DNA from: Phoronis ovalis
Lineage: Eukaryota; Phoronida; Phoronidae
Direction of reading: 5' to 3'
NCBI GenBank assembly: GCA_028565635.1
Contig: JAOXYB010067922.1
Coordinates: forward strand, 1-10,099
DNA: 10,099 bases
Below the pieces are notes generated by a model, which was given only the letters and a program-made list of their open reading frames with translations, had not been told where the DNA came from and did not search any database. The position numbers were made by a program, and so were the translations under genes. Shown piece by piece: positions 1 to 8,420 of the stretch (positions within the stretch are counted from its first letter, which is position 1; every line of letters starts with the position of its first letter).

Positions 1-1266
1 ATGTAAAAAAACAATAATGTTAAAAAAATATCCTACACATTGGATGGGCATTAGACATGACAAATGTCTTGTTAAATATACTGTTTAAAATATATTGTTT
101 AAAAAACAAAAACCTTCTTTCATGGTCATATACCTGTCAAGTTGGCATAGTTTTTGACCAAATATTGGATATGTTTGGATAGTATTCTGTTAAAAGCAAC
201 AGCAGAGAATGGATAACTTGGCAGCTATGGTATATGTGCTTTCTCAAGAGACCTCGGTCATTAGAAATAGGGATATTATTTGGCCATATGTAAAACATGG
301 AATCTGGGATTTCGAATCTGGAATCGAGTCAAAATATTTTAGGGAGGGTTATTGAAAAAAAAAAACAACTAAATACTGTATAAACTAATTTACAAGTAAA
401 TCACTTTTTAATACAAAAACGGGTATATGTGACTGCTTGTGTGGTGTTATAATGAGTTAGTCAATACAAATATGACACTCAATAAACCTGGTGTAGCAAC
501 TATCTTTTAAGACCTGTTTACTTTTTAAGATTCTGGTAGATTGTTTTGCAAGGGCGAGAATTACTGCAACTATAATCGCTATCTACCATATTTTCTATTG
601 ATTGGTTGCATATGCTGTCATCAGGGCATATGTTATTTTAAGTTGTTTTACCAGAAAATTTAATCATGTATTTATTATATATGTCCTGTGAAATGGGTTG
701 ATAGGCCAACTCAAGAACAACAATGAGCTTATCTACGTACACTACTAAAAGAATGGGGTGGATTTTCCCGCTGCTACTCCATCTTGGCGCATCTCTATCG
801 AGGTGTAAATGTGACCAGTAGATTACATAAGTTGTGACATAGATATTTTTGCACTGTTGATGTCGTACGTTCCGTGCTCGCTGTGAATTTGTGCATTAAA
901 CGCCTTATCAATGACAGTTCCTAGCATTTGACCAACACAATAATCCAATGCTAGCATTAGACCCAGACACTAATTGTGATACGGGCATACCAAGTCACTA
1001 TTAAGTTCCAATCCTAGCGTATAATCCGGACACTGGGCCTACTGTAATCTATATGAGGACCTTGTTTTAATATCATTGTAAGTTAAGAACTTGGTTTCCA
1101 AGCCTGTATAAAGCTTGTCAAAGTAAGGGCATGTTTTTCCTTGAATTGTTTTAGAAAACAAAAACGTCTTGTCGAAACAGCATTTTCACAATCCCAAGAT
1201 ACAAAAATTTATAGTAAGTTAGGTTCTAAGAAAATCCTAAGGTCAAACTACAAAGGACCAACCGTT

Positions 1267-1284
1267 TGTGTGTGTGTGCGTGTG
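1267..1284. repeat. Short TG microsatellite
   Basis: Six TG units followed by a CG interruption and two more TG units. It lies in presumed intron and has no visible relation to a gene. Confidence 0.85.
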
Positions 1285-1402
1285 CAACCTGGCCCTTCTA
1301 GTTTATTTTGCAGCATTTCATGCATTTTTTTTTATGACAGGGTTTAGCCAGAAATAGAAAGCTACCAGTCATTTAATGTGTTTAAAATTTATTTGCTAGT
1401 CA

Positions 1403-1466
1403 TGGGTCCAGGCGGTGGCTTTGCCCAAGTAGGGGGGTTCCAAGGGGGATGCCCCCCCCCCCCGGA
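1403..1466. repeat. GC-rich low-complexity block with G6, G5 and C12 runs
   Basis: The block opens with GGTCCAGGCGGTGGCTTTGCC, then has a six-G run at 1432-1437, a five-G run at 1444-1448 and twelve Cs at 1452-1463. G runs and the C run can pair as a hairpin. It stands out sharply from the AT-rich surroundings. Such a block may be a remnant of a dispersed repeat or a simple slippage tract; the sequence alone does not decide. The length of the C run may also be a sequencing artefact. Confidence 0.6.
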
Positions 1467-2720
1467 AGCACAGATATTTTCATTCCCTCTGGTGCTTCTC
1501 TGAGCTCTCCTCTAAGCTTTTTCCTCAGTTTTACATATATTAAAAAGGAGATATTTTGGCTGAGAATTTTCTTTAGGACACTAAATGTATAACTCGCAAA
1601 TCATTTCTGAGAATAGAAAAAATGTAGAGAGAAGACAATAAGACTAAAGAATTTTTTGAGAACCAACACCCAGATGTTTTTTATTCTGGTGCCCACCACT
1701 AACAAATTCCAACTAGGATAAGCCCCACCACCCACATTTCAAAGAAAAAATGTTTAATAAAACCGTTCGTTTTTAAGCTATTTAGAAGACAATCGACATA
1801 TCAATATATTTAAAGCATTAATAGATTTTTTGTTGTTTTCCCTGAACATGTATAAAATAAAATGTATAAAAAAATACTTGCATGAGTTGGAACTGGACTC
1901 AACAAAATTCAGATTCCTGGGCAAGTTTCTATTAAATACGTGTGATCCTGACATGTGTATGATCATTTTAAAAACCTCAATTGAAACATTTCGTTTTGAT
2001 CTGACAGGTCCTTTACTCTATTAGCATATGAGAATATCCTGCTAAGCTTGGGTGTAATAACTATAATCTTAAAAATTTCTGTTTTTATATGGAAAATCAC
2101 AATAACATTTGTAAAAAACGCCTGGAACAGCTTTCCCCAAAATATATCAGAAAATCAGCGAGAAATAATAAAAACAACTAAAAGGCAAATTTCATTCTTG
2201 CAAAAAATGGGATCTACCGCGTTTAGTCCCTTGGATAGAGCCAAGTTTAATCCCAAACACTTTAAAGTTATACCAGTTGAATGTACATTTGTAATACAAC
2301 ATACTGCAGGATAGGCACAGCAGTTTATCAGGCATCCTTTTACTGAAATATAATTTGGATAATCAGTCAAAAGCTCTTGTAAGCCTTTACTGCCTGCTGC
2401 TTTTTAGTTTATTTTAGTGTCAGCCTATAAATTCTAATCTCAGTCATTATTGGATCAGTCCTAGTTGGGAATTGCCTTAAAATAACCTCTGAAATTACAG
2501 AGATACATTGTATATTCAAAAACACATGTTAGGGAATTATGCCGCTGAGGCCTAAAACAGGATATGTATGATCTGTTAGTTTGGTACCAACCACCCATCA
2601 AATGGATTTATTTGAAATTGTATTTGTGCCACCAATAATACAAACTAGTATACTAAAAATACCTATCATCAGTAATATTTTTTCTGCCCCCAAGATTTTG
2701 ACCGTCAATTGAAAATTATA

Positions 2721-2746
2721 ACCCGTCATTTGACGGAATGACGGGT
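2721..2746. repeat. Perfect 9-bp inverted repeat (small hairpin)
   Basis: ACCCGTCAT (2721-2729) and ATGACGGGT (2738-2746) are exact reverse complements around an 8-base loop, TTGACGGA, which itself carries another GACGG. A related ACCGTCAA lies just upstream at 2701-2708. The cluster of GACGG/CCGTC words suggests a fragment of a dispersed repeat end. No function is evident. Confidence 0.6.
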
Positions 2747-3083
2747 CGCTGGCTAAAAGCCTGTTATGAACTGATATATATATCCCCTAAATGGCAAACT
2801 ACAATTGCCAATTTAATTTCTTCCATATATTACTTCAAATCTGAATCATATCAACTGCCTCTTTTGTAACCGAATATGAAATTGATATGCAAACAATTAC
2901 CTGAATTTTAACTTTTAGTTATATAACAAGGTATTTTAATATTTTTACCAGCAACTGGCCTTCCTTAAAACATTTTGACCCGATTCCAAATTCCATGTTT
3001 TACATACGGCCATATTCTATTTTAATAAAAAGTCTCTTTTGTCCTGCATGTCCTTTATTCATTCCTGTGTTTCCTGTTTATAC

Positions 3084-3110
3084 AGTTAGTTTTATTTCTA
3101 TCTTTTCTAG
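3084..3110 (+). promoter_or_regulatory. 3' splice site (acceptor) of the GAREM-like terminal exon
   Basis: A T-rich tract runs into TCTTTTCTAG, with the AG at 3109-3110 immediately before coding sequence. The reading frame after it begins with two bases (GC) that complete a split codon, so the intron is phase 1. A second AG lies four bases further on (GCAG, ending at 3114); using it would shift the frame, so the first AG is preferred. Confidence 0.8.
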
Positions 3111-4432
3111 GCAGCAATGGTGCCAGTGCTCCTGTTCAAGCTGGATACTTGCCAATGACATTAGCCAGCAGAAAAAGTAACAGTAACGAAGAAAATGTCA
3201 AAGCTGTGACTCAAAATGCTGTCAATAATGCAAAGCACAAGAAAAAGTTTAAAGAAAAATTAAGTCAGTCTATAGATAACCTTGCAGAACGATTTTCTCG
3301 TAAGTCAAGAATCTCAGAACAACCTAAACCAGTAATTAGTGCTCCTATTCCAATGAAGATGGAAAAGTGTGTTCTTAACCGGGCATCAGACGACTATGAG
3401 AATGTGTATCATTCGCTGCAAAATATTCGTCCATTAGGGGCAAGGCCTAAGAAAGGTTCTCCTAAAATTGGTATTGCTCGACCACAGGGTTATGCAACCA
3501 TGATGGGTACTGAAGAAAACACAGAATTTGACTCTGATGTTAATTCTAATACTGATTCCCCCGTATTGTCTCAAAGAAGTAACATTCAAGCTAAACATGA
3601 GAGCATACCAAATGAGTACAGTGAATTTAGGGTGAAAATACCTCCTGAAAGAAAGATTCCACCTCCAGTTCTAAAGATTCCACCTGCGGTACTACCAAAA
3701 CCATGTGCATCTAAAAGTCAGTACAGTACCAACAATATTAATAGTCATCATGAACAAATCGAGTGTACGGAACAAGCTAACAGACAAAGTGAAAAAAGTT
3801 TAAGCTCAGATAGAGGAGATCAGAGTCTAGCTAAAGGTCCTGGTTACCGTAGTAGATTGAGGTCACTAAATAATGACAAAGAGTCTGTTGAAATTGTGAA
3901 AAATGAACCAAATAGTCCAGCCATTGTTCATATTGTCTCAAATGATTTGCATGTCACTGATCAAAAGTCGTCTACTGTTTCAACTCAAGAGAACAACAGT
4001 TCTCAAAGGCTAATTACTCATCAGCATGTAAGTCCGTTGTTTGTGTCGTTGCCACCTGATAATACCAAAGATAATCTCTCTGAACATGAGCAATCACAAA
4101 CTGAGGAAATTCAACAACATTCAGAAGAACATTCCAATCCGAATACAAACTTACATAAGAACAATGATAGTGACAGGTTTCAATACATAAACAGAATTCA
4201 TGCGATTGAAGATATTCCAGCAGATTTATCAAGTTTAAGTGTTAAAGAAATTTCTTCTGTCTTGAACCTTTGTGGTTTGGAGAATATTGCAGCACTATTC
4301 AAAAAAGAACTTATTGATGGTGACTTGTTTATGCATCTTACTGAAGAAATATTAGGTGACGATTTTGGCTTAAGCAAATTTGAACAATTGAAAGTTGCGA
4401 AAATTCAAAATGGATATCGACCAAAACTGTAG
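3111..4432 (+). CDS. GAREM: Terminal coding exon of a GAREM-like adaptor: disordered linker plus C-terminal SAM domain
   Basis: Counting Ser (AGC at 3113) as residue 1, the exon encodes 439 residues and ends at TAG 4430-4432. Residues 1-367 look disordered, rich in Ser, Asn, Gln, Lys and Pro. They include a basic cluster KHKKKFKEK (41-49), a YENV site (95-98), a KIPP-repeat proline-rich stretch (173-197) and a second YxN site, YINR (358-361). Residues 368-439 (4214-4429) form a SAM domain: an LSVKEISSVLNLCGLENIAA helix pair, then LFKKELIDGDLFMHLTEEIL and the ending NGYRPKL. GAREM family proteins combine an N-terminal CABIT domain, tyrosine sites that bind the GRB2 SH2 domain downstream of EGF receptor, and a C-terminal SAM-like domain. 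The family assignment rests on the SAM motif, its RPK-type tail and the YxN sites. The CABIT part must lie upstream, outside the window. There is no natural start codon here because the exon begins in mid-codon at an acceptor; no frameshift or internal stop is present. Another SAM-containing adaptor is the main alternative. Certain as an exon, fairly sure of family. Confidence 0.85.
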
Positions 4433-4576
4433 AATACCTAGTGCTAGATATTTTTGTTTGTGTTTCGTAGTAGTGTATTGAAATGCTTGCAGTTAGAAAC
4501 AGCAAATCGTGACCTTACGAAAAATCTTATAATTCTTGTTTAAAATGCTTTAGTTTAGGTCATGTTTGTAAACCAT

Positions 4577-4582
4577 ATTAAA
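4577..4582 (+). terminator. Candidate proximal poly(A) signal, ATTAAA
   Basis: ATTAAA, the commonest variant of AATAAA, lies about 145 bases after the stop, and T/TG-rich sequence follows within 30 bases. In such AT-rich DNA a chance match is likely. Confidence 0.3.
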
Positions 4583-5295
4583 ATGTTGTACTTATTTTAA
4601 TTTAAAATTTACTGAACTCGTTTTTAACATCAGTAGACCATTTGCATGCAATTTGGTGCCACTTTTCATATCCAAAAGTTCCCACAGTGCTAATCTGTGT
4701 GTTTTATTTCTGGCTATTATATTAATATATGTTGTTTGTTTATTTAATTAAGTTGCATTGTTGTTGTTAGTATATGATTGCAGCTTAATTATCTAATAAC
4801 GCATCGTTATGATCTGGTGATGAACAATGTGAGTTGAGTCTAAGATTCAGGTTGTGTTTATCAAATCTGTCATTTAATGTTTTATTGGAGTAGAAAATAC
4901 AAATATTTGTTTCCTAGATAATTTTTTCTGTAATTTGTCCTCTAGTATCTATAAATGTATTAGAAACCTAAATTATATTGCTTAGAGCTGTCATCCAATG
5001 TAAGCAAGATTTTCTGACTGAAAAATATAGATTTTGAAACAATGAACATTTAAATCTTCGGTACATTTTAGTTTATATTCCCCTTTGTCACAATGGTGTT
5101 ATATAACAAAAGCTATAGTTCACTAAAAAAAATGAGTTCTCCACTTAGAATACAACTGACAATGCAAGTACGTGGACAGATACGGAATGTACGAGTTCTT
5201 AGTCGGAACCTGGATATATGTTCTGAACATTTCATACAAACAAAACAAGTAAAAATTGCAATTTAAATATTTGAGGACACTGCATCAAGGTGAAT

Positions 5296-5301
5296 AATAA
5301 A
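5296..5301 (+). terminator. Candidate distal poly(A) signal, AATAAA
   Basis: This is the first canonical AATAAA after the stop codon, and it is followed by a GGTGTTTGTGG-type GT-rich element about 10 bases on, the usual arrangement of a cleavage and polyadenylation site. Another AATAAA is at 5562-5567 without a GT-rich follower. Confidence 0.4.
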
Positions 5302-5800
5302 GGGAAGGTGTTTGTGGCGAAGAAAATGTAATGCTATCATGATGCTCACATTGACATTTACCAGATATTACAGTTATTGTGAGCTATAAGCATTCACTTG
5401 AGTTAAAACACAATATGTTTATACTCACACAGCAATAGCAAATATGATAGCACAACACACACACTATAAACAGTGCATTATGGGATGTAGGACGGTTAGG
5501 TACAACACATTAAGAAGACAGTACTCTCACTCTCCAAAAACTCTGCACTTAGTATTTACAAAATAAAAAATCCCAGTATACTATATACACTGAATGTATG
5601 CACACTATACACAAATCCATAAAAACAAACATTTGAAAATAGCTATATAAGAAGTGCATTGTCAGCCAAACTCGGGTATTTTTACAATCGTGATTCGGAT
5701 TACATGTACAAAGTCAAATGACCTGACTAAAAACTGAAAAAACAGGACAGGACAACAAAATTAACTCTATCACCAAATATGTGTATGTGCAGATAACAAA
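5302..5800. other. AT-rich stretch without a gene
   Basis: No convincing reading frame or conserved motif was seen. It contains a short CA-rich tract (about 5452-5464). It lies between the 3' end of the plus-strand gene and a possible minus-strand terminal exon, so it may be 3' UTR of a convergent transcript. Confidence 0.5.
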
Positions 5801-6013
5801 TCATTTCTGCTCTGATCCTACTGCTCTCACCACAACAATGTAATGTTTGCTAAAACACACATGGAACCAACGTTTGACTTTTTTGCACTTTCTTTTGAGC
5901 CAACAAGATTTTTGCGTCTTAGATTCCTTCTCCGCGAGTATTTCGGACAGTTGTCGCACTTTCTGTGGTGGTGTGTATGGTAAAATATTATGTCCTCGAT
6001 TCCAAGCATGTGC
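5801..6013 (-). CDS. Possible minus-strand terminal exon, 70 codons, unknown product
   Basis: On the minus strand an open frame without its own ATG start runs from just after a TAA (6014-6016) to a TGA at 5801-5803. It encodes 70 residues. The first part reads AWNRGHNILPYTPPQKVRQL, followed by a charged, helix-like SEILAEKESKTQK, a lysine/arginine-rich WLKRKCKKVKRW, and SKHYIVVVRAVGSEQK. The mixed, balanced composition looks more protein-like than the frames around it. Candidate acceptors are the AG of ATATAAG and that of ATCGAG; both give phase 1 but have poor pyrimidine tracts, which is the main weakness. The local rise in GC also makes chance open frames likelier: two other frames are open here. 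I do not recognise the product. It could be the last exon of a gene convergent with the GAREM-like gene, a decayed coding fragment, or chance. Confidence 0.3.
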   Translation of the reverse strand, partial: AHAWNRGHNILPYTPPQKVRQLSEILAEKESKTQKSCWLKRKCKKVKRWFHVCFSKHYIVVVRAVGSEQK

Positions 6014-6101
6014 TTATATAGCGTGTATAGCAACATTTGCTGACATTGTAGGATGGTAAAAAGGGACAGTTTGGTATCTACATTGAGGCAAATGATGGAG
6101 G

Positions 6102-6172
6102 TTTTTATCTAAAAAATAATGTGATACCTTTACATGACTAATGGAATAAGTACTTTTTCTTTTTAGATAAAA
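6102..6172. repeat. 13-bp perfect inverted repeat with 44-base loop
   Basis: TTTTTATCTAAAA(A) at 6102-6115 is the reverse complement of TTTTTAGATAAAA at 6160-6172. It could fold into a hairpin or be the ends of a tiny MITE remnant. I could find no clear target-site duplication beside it. Confidence 0.45.
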
Positions 6173-6373
6173 GTATATTACGGTGATACTGATGACAAGA
6201 ATGGTGACCGACTTTTCCACAGAATAATATGGAAAAATAGTGCGACACAAAAGAGAGAGCTAGAGATAGTCAGAGTCAGAGATAGTTCGATGTTTCCTAA
6301 ATAAAAATCAGCTTAGAATGCTGTTAAAAAATAAATAACTAGCCGTCAAACAATTAGACGCCTTTAAAATAAT

Positions 6374-6451
6374 TCAGAAATACATTGCAATTAATTTTGC
6401 ATTTTCAAATGTATCATCACAAATGTAGCTGTCTTGGAGGACTTTAACATC
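6374..6451 (-). CDS. Possible minus-strand terminal exon, 25 codons, unknown product
   Basis: On the minus strand a good acceptor (CCCATTACAG) at 6452-6453 is followed in phase 0 by 25 codons and a TGA at 6374-6376. The peptide begins DVKVLQDSYICDDTFENAKL, whose mixed acidic and aliphatic composition looks coding. It follows the exon-like unit at 6624-6785 in the same direction and phase, but that unit has an in-frame TGA four codons before its donor, so the two cannot make one continuous product as read. No family was recognised. Chance is possible at this length. Confidence 0.3.
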   Translation of the reverse strand, partial: DVKVLQDSYICDDTFENAKLIAMYF

Positions 6452-6623
6452 CTGTAATGGGAAGAAACATTATTTAAAGGGCTCTCAAAACGTTTTACCA
6501 AAATGTTCATTTTTTTTTAATTTTACAAATTTAGTAAATCTGTTTTTAGTAACTGATTTTCTAGCTTTCTGACAACGTCAAAATTAGGCTATTGAAAATC
6601 TAAATGTGAACGCATTTGGTTAC

Positions 6624-6785
6624 CTGCTTCGGAGTTCACTGGCTCTCTGCATCATCTCTAGCCTGTTTCAACAAAGACAGTTTATAAGATATGTTGAGTC
6701 CAGTTGAGTGAATAGAACAGAGATTATTCAACTCAGTGATAACGGTAGAGTAGCACTCCCACGAAGCTGGATCTTGGTGGTGTTT
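6624..6785 (-). CDS. Exon-like unit A on the minus strand (54 codons, TGA near its end)
   Basis: Acceptor TTTTTTTAATTAG precedes the unit and donor CAG/GTAACC follows it (minus strand). In phase 0 it is open for 49 codons: KHHQDPASWECYSTVITELN, then a stretch ending SLLKQARDDAESQ, then TGA (6636-6638) and four further codons to the donor. The other two frames have early stops. Its key support is a diverged copy at 7016-7154 that keeps the acceptor, the donor and much of the sequence, aligning KH..D.A.W.C.S.V...L..L between the two. The stop just before the donor is present in both. It may be a genuine C-terminus followed by a 3' UTR intron, or evidence that both copies are pseudo-exons. I do not recognise the protein. 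Confidence 0.4.
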
Positions 6786-7015
6786 CTAATTAAAAAAAGG
6801 AAATCTATTGGAATATACCAGTAGCTTTTCATTTCAACAGTTTGCTACTAAATAACATTTTTTGCACGCCCTTTTTTTATTTTCCATTCCCACTCGTAAT
6901 TTACCTTTGAGATTTTGCAAAGGAACAGTTCACCAGAAAAATAGTGCATGCGTGACTTATAAAAAACTACATACATGTACTACACATATAATAAAGCTAC
7001 GAATAGCTGTAATAC

Positions 7016-7154
7016 CTGCTGCTGAATCATTGCATTCCTCCAGCCCGTTTTAACAACGACGGTTTAAAACCAGATGAGTGAACAGGTAGAGATGATCTAA
7101 CTGCTTGACAACAGGAGAGCAGCATCCCCATAAGGCTGTATCTTTTTGATGTTT
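7016..7154 (-). pseudogene. Exon-like unit B, diverged copy of unit A, frame-disrupted
   Basis: Acceptor TTTTCTGTTTATCAG and donor CAG/GTATTA flank 139 bases on the minus strand. In the frame shared with unit A it reads KHQKDTALWGCCSPVVKQLD and soon meets a stop, because about one base is missing relative to unit A. After that point the sequence resembling unit A (HSSGFKPSLLKRA, then TGA) continues in another frame. That second frame, phase 1, is in fact open across the whole unit, so an alternative reading starting TSKRYSLMGMLLSCCQ cannot be excluded. Compared with unit A it also lacks a 12-base block. Changes between the copies fall at all three codon positions, which argues for relaxed constraint. 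Most likely a duplicated exon that has decayed. Confidence 0.4.
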
Positions 7155-7421
7155 CTGATAAAACAGAAAATACAAGCAATTGACTTTAAATGTTATTTTT
7201 AATTAAAATTAGATTTTTTCCAACTCGATAGAACAATTTAGATTACAAACTTACAAAAACATGGACATTAATTTTGTCCACTCAATATAAGGTTTTGTTA
7301 GGTAAACCACCAATGACAATACCTATGACTACGACGTTTTGCAACTGAATCATAAAACTGAATGCTGTTAAAGAGATATAAAATAGCTAAACTGATATTA
7401 TAATCGTAAAAATACATTGTT

Positions 7422-7511
7422 TTACATGATACACTCCTGTGAAGCTTCCAAGACATGAATAATAACATTCGCGGGTACTATTGTGAGACAATCAGCAGAT
7501 GTAGAAACAAC
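7422..7511 (-). CDS. Possible minus-strand exon C, 29 codons
   Basis: A branch-point-like TGCTAAT and a pyrimidine-rich tract ending CATCTTTCAG lead into an open frame of 29 codons ending at TAA (7422-7424). The peptide begins VVSTSADCLTIVPANVIIHV. A possible donor, CAT/GTAAAA, overlaps the stop. The acceptor is the best of the minus-strand candidates, but the frame is short and no family is recognised. It lies upstream, in transcription order, of units B and A. Confidence 0.25.
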   Translation of the reverse strand, partial: VVSTSADCLTIVPANVIIHVLEASQECIM

Positions 7512-7533
7512 CTGAAAGATGATTAACAAATTA

Positions 7534-7701
7534 TTAGCATCGTACAAGTACTAGTATCATGAACAAGGATATCTCCGCAACCCTAAGACAATAAGTCTCT
7601 TTATAAGTAATTTTACTTAATTTTTCGTAACAAAAGTAAAATATATTTTTAAGAATACAGATAAAACCACTAAAGTTCATAACCGACTCTTTTTCCGCCA
7701 T
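7534..7701 (-). CDS. Small minus-strand open frame starting MAEKESV
   Basis: ATG at 7699-7701 opens a 55-codon frame to TAA at 7534-7536. The start MAEKESVMNFSGF looks like a natural N-terminus and has G at +4, although the -3 base is T. The rest is rich in Ile, Phe and Tyr and less convincing. An internal GTAAAA could act as a donor after the Leu-29 codon region, leaving a roughly 105-base intron to the acceptor of exon C, but that join gives an early stop. It may be a first coding exon of the minus-strand gene or chance. Confidence 0.25.
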   Translation of the reverse strand: MAEKESVMNFSGFICILKNIFYFCYEKLSKITYKETYCLRVAEISLFMILVLVRC

Positions 7702-7866
7702 CCAATTTTTTTAATTAATTTGAATATGCCGAAAATAGGTTAGAGTGCATGGAACACTTTTTGAACGGTATATTTTACAATGTATGAACGCAAATGACAG
7801 ATATCTGTGTTCTTCCTAGAGTAAATAAAAATTAAAATCTCTTAGCGCGTACTGTTATTAAAAATA

Positions 7867-7875
7867 AATAAGTCA
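7867..7875. repeat. Left target-site duplication, AATAAGTCA
   Basis: This 9-base word abuts the left end of the foldback element and is repeated exactly at 8537-8545 next to its right end. Only a 9-base duplication fits: shorter and longer alignments fail. Confidence 0.9.
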
Positions 7876-7956
7876 AGGAACGTCAAGTTAGCAGATAACA
7901 GATAGCAGATAAAAAACGTCAAGTTAGCAGATAGCAGATATCTGCTAGAAATCATC
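7876..7956 (+). repeat. Left terminal inverted repeat (81 bp), itself internally duplicated
   Basis: It matches the reverse complement of 8457-8536. Within it AACGTCAAGTTAGCAGAT occurs twice, at 7879-7896 and 7915-7932 (36-base offset), so the end sequence has been duplicated in tandem. A perfect 16-bp palindrome, TAGCAGATATCTGCTA, lies at 7932-7947. Confidence 0.9.
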
Positions 7957-8093
7957 AGATGATTTCATCTGCAGATGATTTCCAGCAGATGAAATCTAGC
8001 AGATGATTTCATCTGCAGATGATTTCCAGCAGATGATTTCCAGCAGATGAAATCCAGCAGATGATTTCATCTGCAGATGCTTTCTAGCAGATA
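7957..8093. repeat. Left-arm array of GATGATTTC/GCAGATGAAATC repeats
   Basis: A 26-base motif beginning GATGATTTCATCTGCAGATG recurs at 7958, 8002 and, with one change, 8060; spacings are 44 and 58 bases, the 14-base difference being one extra GATGATTTCCAGCA unit. Because the words occur in both orientations the array is highly self-complementary and could form nested hairpins. Confidence 0.85.
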
Positions 8094-8095
8094 TT

Positions 8096-8418
8096 TAAAA
8101 AAAATGAAAAAAAATTAAGTAAAAAGTAAAAGAAAAAAAAAATATTAAAATTATTAAAAAAAAAAAAAATAAAAAAATTAAAAAGAAATTGAAAAAAAAA
8201 TTAATTAAAAATAATATTAAATTATATTTATTAAAAGAATTTAAAATTAAAATCAATTGAAACAAAAAAAATTGAAAAAAAATTAACTAAAAAAATTGAA
8301 AAATTTTAGAAAAATTATTTTTAAAAAATTGAAAAAATTTATAAAAAAAAAATTATTAAACAAAAATTATTAAAAATTAAAAATTAATTTAAAAAAATTA
8401 TTAATTAACTAATTAACA
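8096..8418. repeat. A-rich, nearly C-free core of the foldback element
   Basis: About 320 bases composed almost only of A and T, with A strongly predominating on the plus strand, scattered single G and only a handful of C. Words such as AAAAAATTGAAAAA and AATTAATTAAAA recur irregularly. It separates the two arms and contains no open frame of note. Confidence 0.85.
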
Positions 8419-8420
8419 TG

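Larger units (their letters stand above)
1..3110 (+). other. Probable intron (and no visible exon) upstream of the GAREM-like terminal exon
   Basis: This stretch is AT-rich and interrupted by stops in every frame. The short open frames in it have no recognisable domain, no balanced composition and no convincing paired splice sites. Because a splice acceptor at its right end leads into a large coding exon in the same direction, I infer that some or all of it is intron of that gene. No CABIT-domain sequence, which a GAREM gene should carry in earlier exons, was seen here. The named simple repeats inside it are listed separately. Weak point: an exon shorter than about 100 bases could have been missed. 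Confidence 0.6.
4433..5301 (+). other. Probable 3' untranslated region of the GAREM-like gene
   Basis: This AT-rich sequence directly follows the TAG stop, has no open frame worth reporting and contains candidate poly(A) signals. The true 3' end cannot be fixed from sequence; the UTR could stop near 4600 or run to about 5320. Confidence 0.5.

Noticed and set aside
947-958. 12-bp palindrome AATGCTAGCATT
   Set aside because: Short, isolated and easily expected by chance in AT-rich DNA.
2048-2314. 88-codon plus-strand open frame without an ATG at its start
   Set aside because: Composition is low-grade and AT-driven, with no motif and no acceptor or donor at its ends; read as chance in the intron.
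4014-4232. Minus-strand open frame inside the GAREM-like exon
   Set aside because: It is the antisense shadow of the real coding exon, and no independent support exists.
5847-6059. 70-codon plus-strand frame opposite the 5801-6013 segment
   Set aside because: Antisense to a more protein-like frame and cysteine-rich in a way that follows from the other strand; no splice sites.
6014-6250. 78-codon minus-strand frame beginning MCRTIFPYYSV
   Set aside because: Composition is rich in Ile, Tyr, Ser and His without any motif, and it crosses the 6102-6172 inverted repeat; judged to be chance, although part lies next to the better 5801-6013 segment.
6621-6840. Plus-strand open frames through exon-like unit A
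   Set aside because: One plus frame is open for some 40 codons, but the corresponding frame in the copy at 7016-7154 is full of stops, whereas the minus-strand splice sites are shared by both copies.
6371-7511. Possible second duplication linking segments 6374-6451 and 7422-7511
   Set aside because: Some words align (CAATGTATTT, TGTATCAT-like), but only with several gaps, and the order of copies does not fit a simple tandem duplication.
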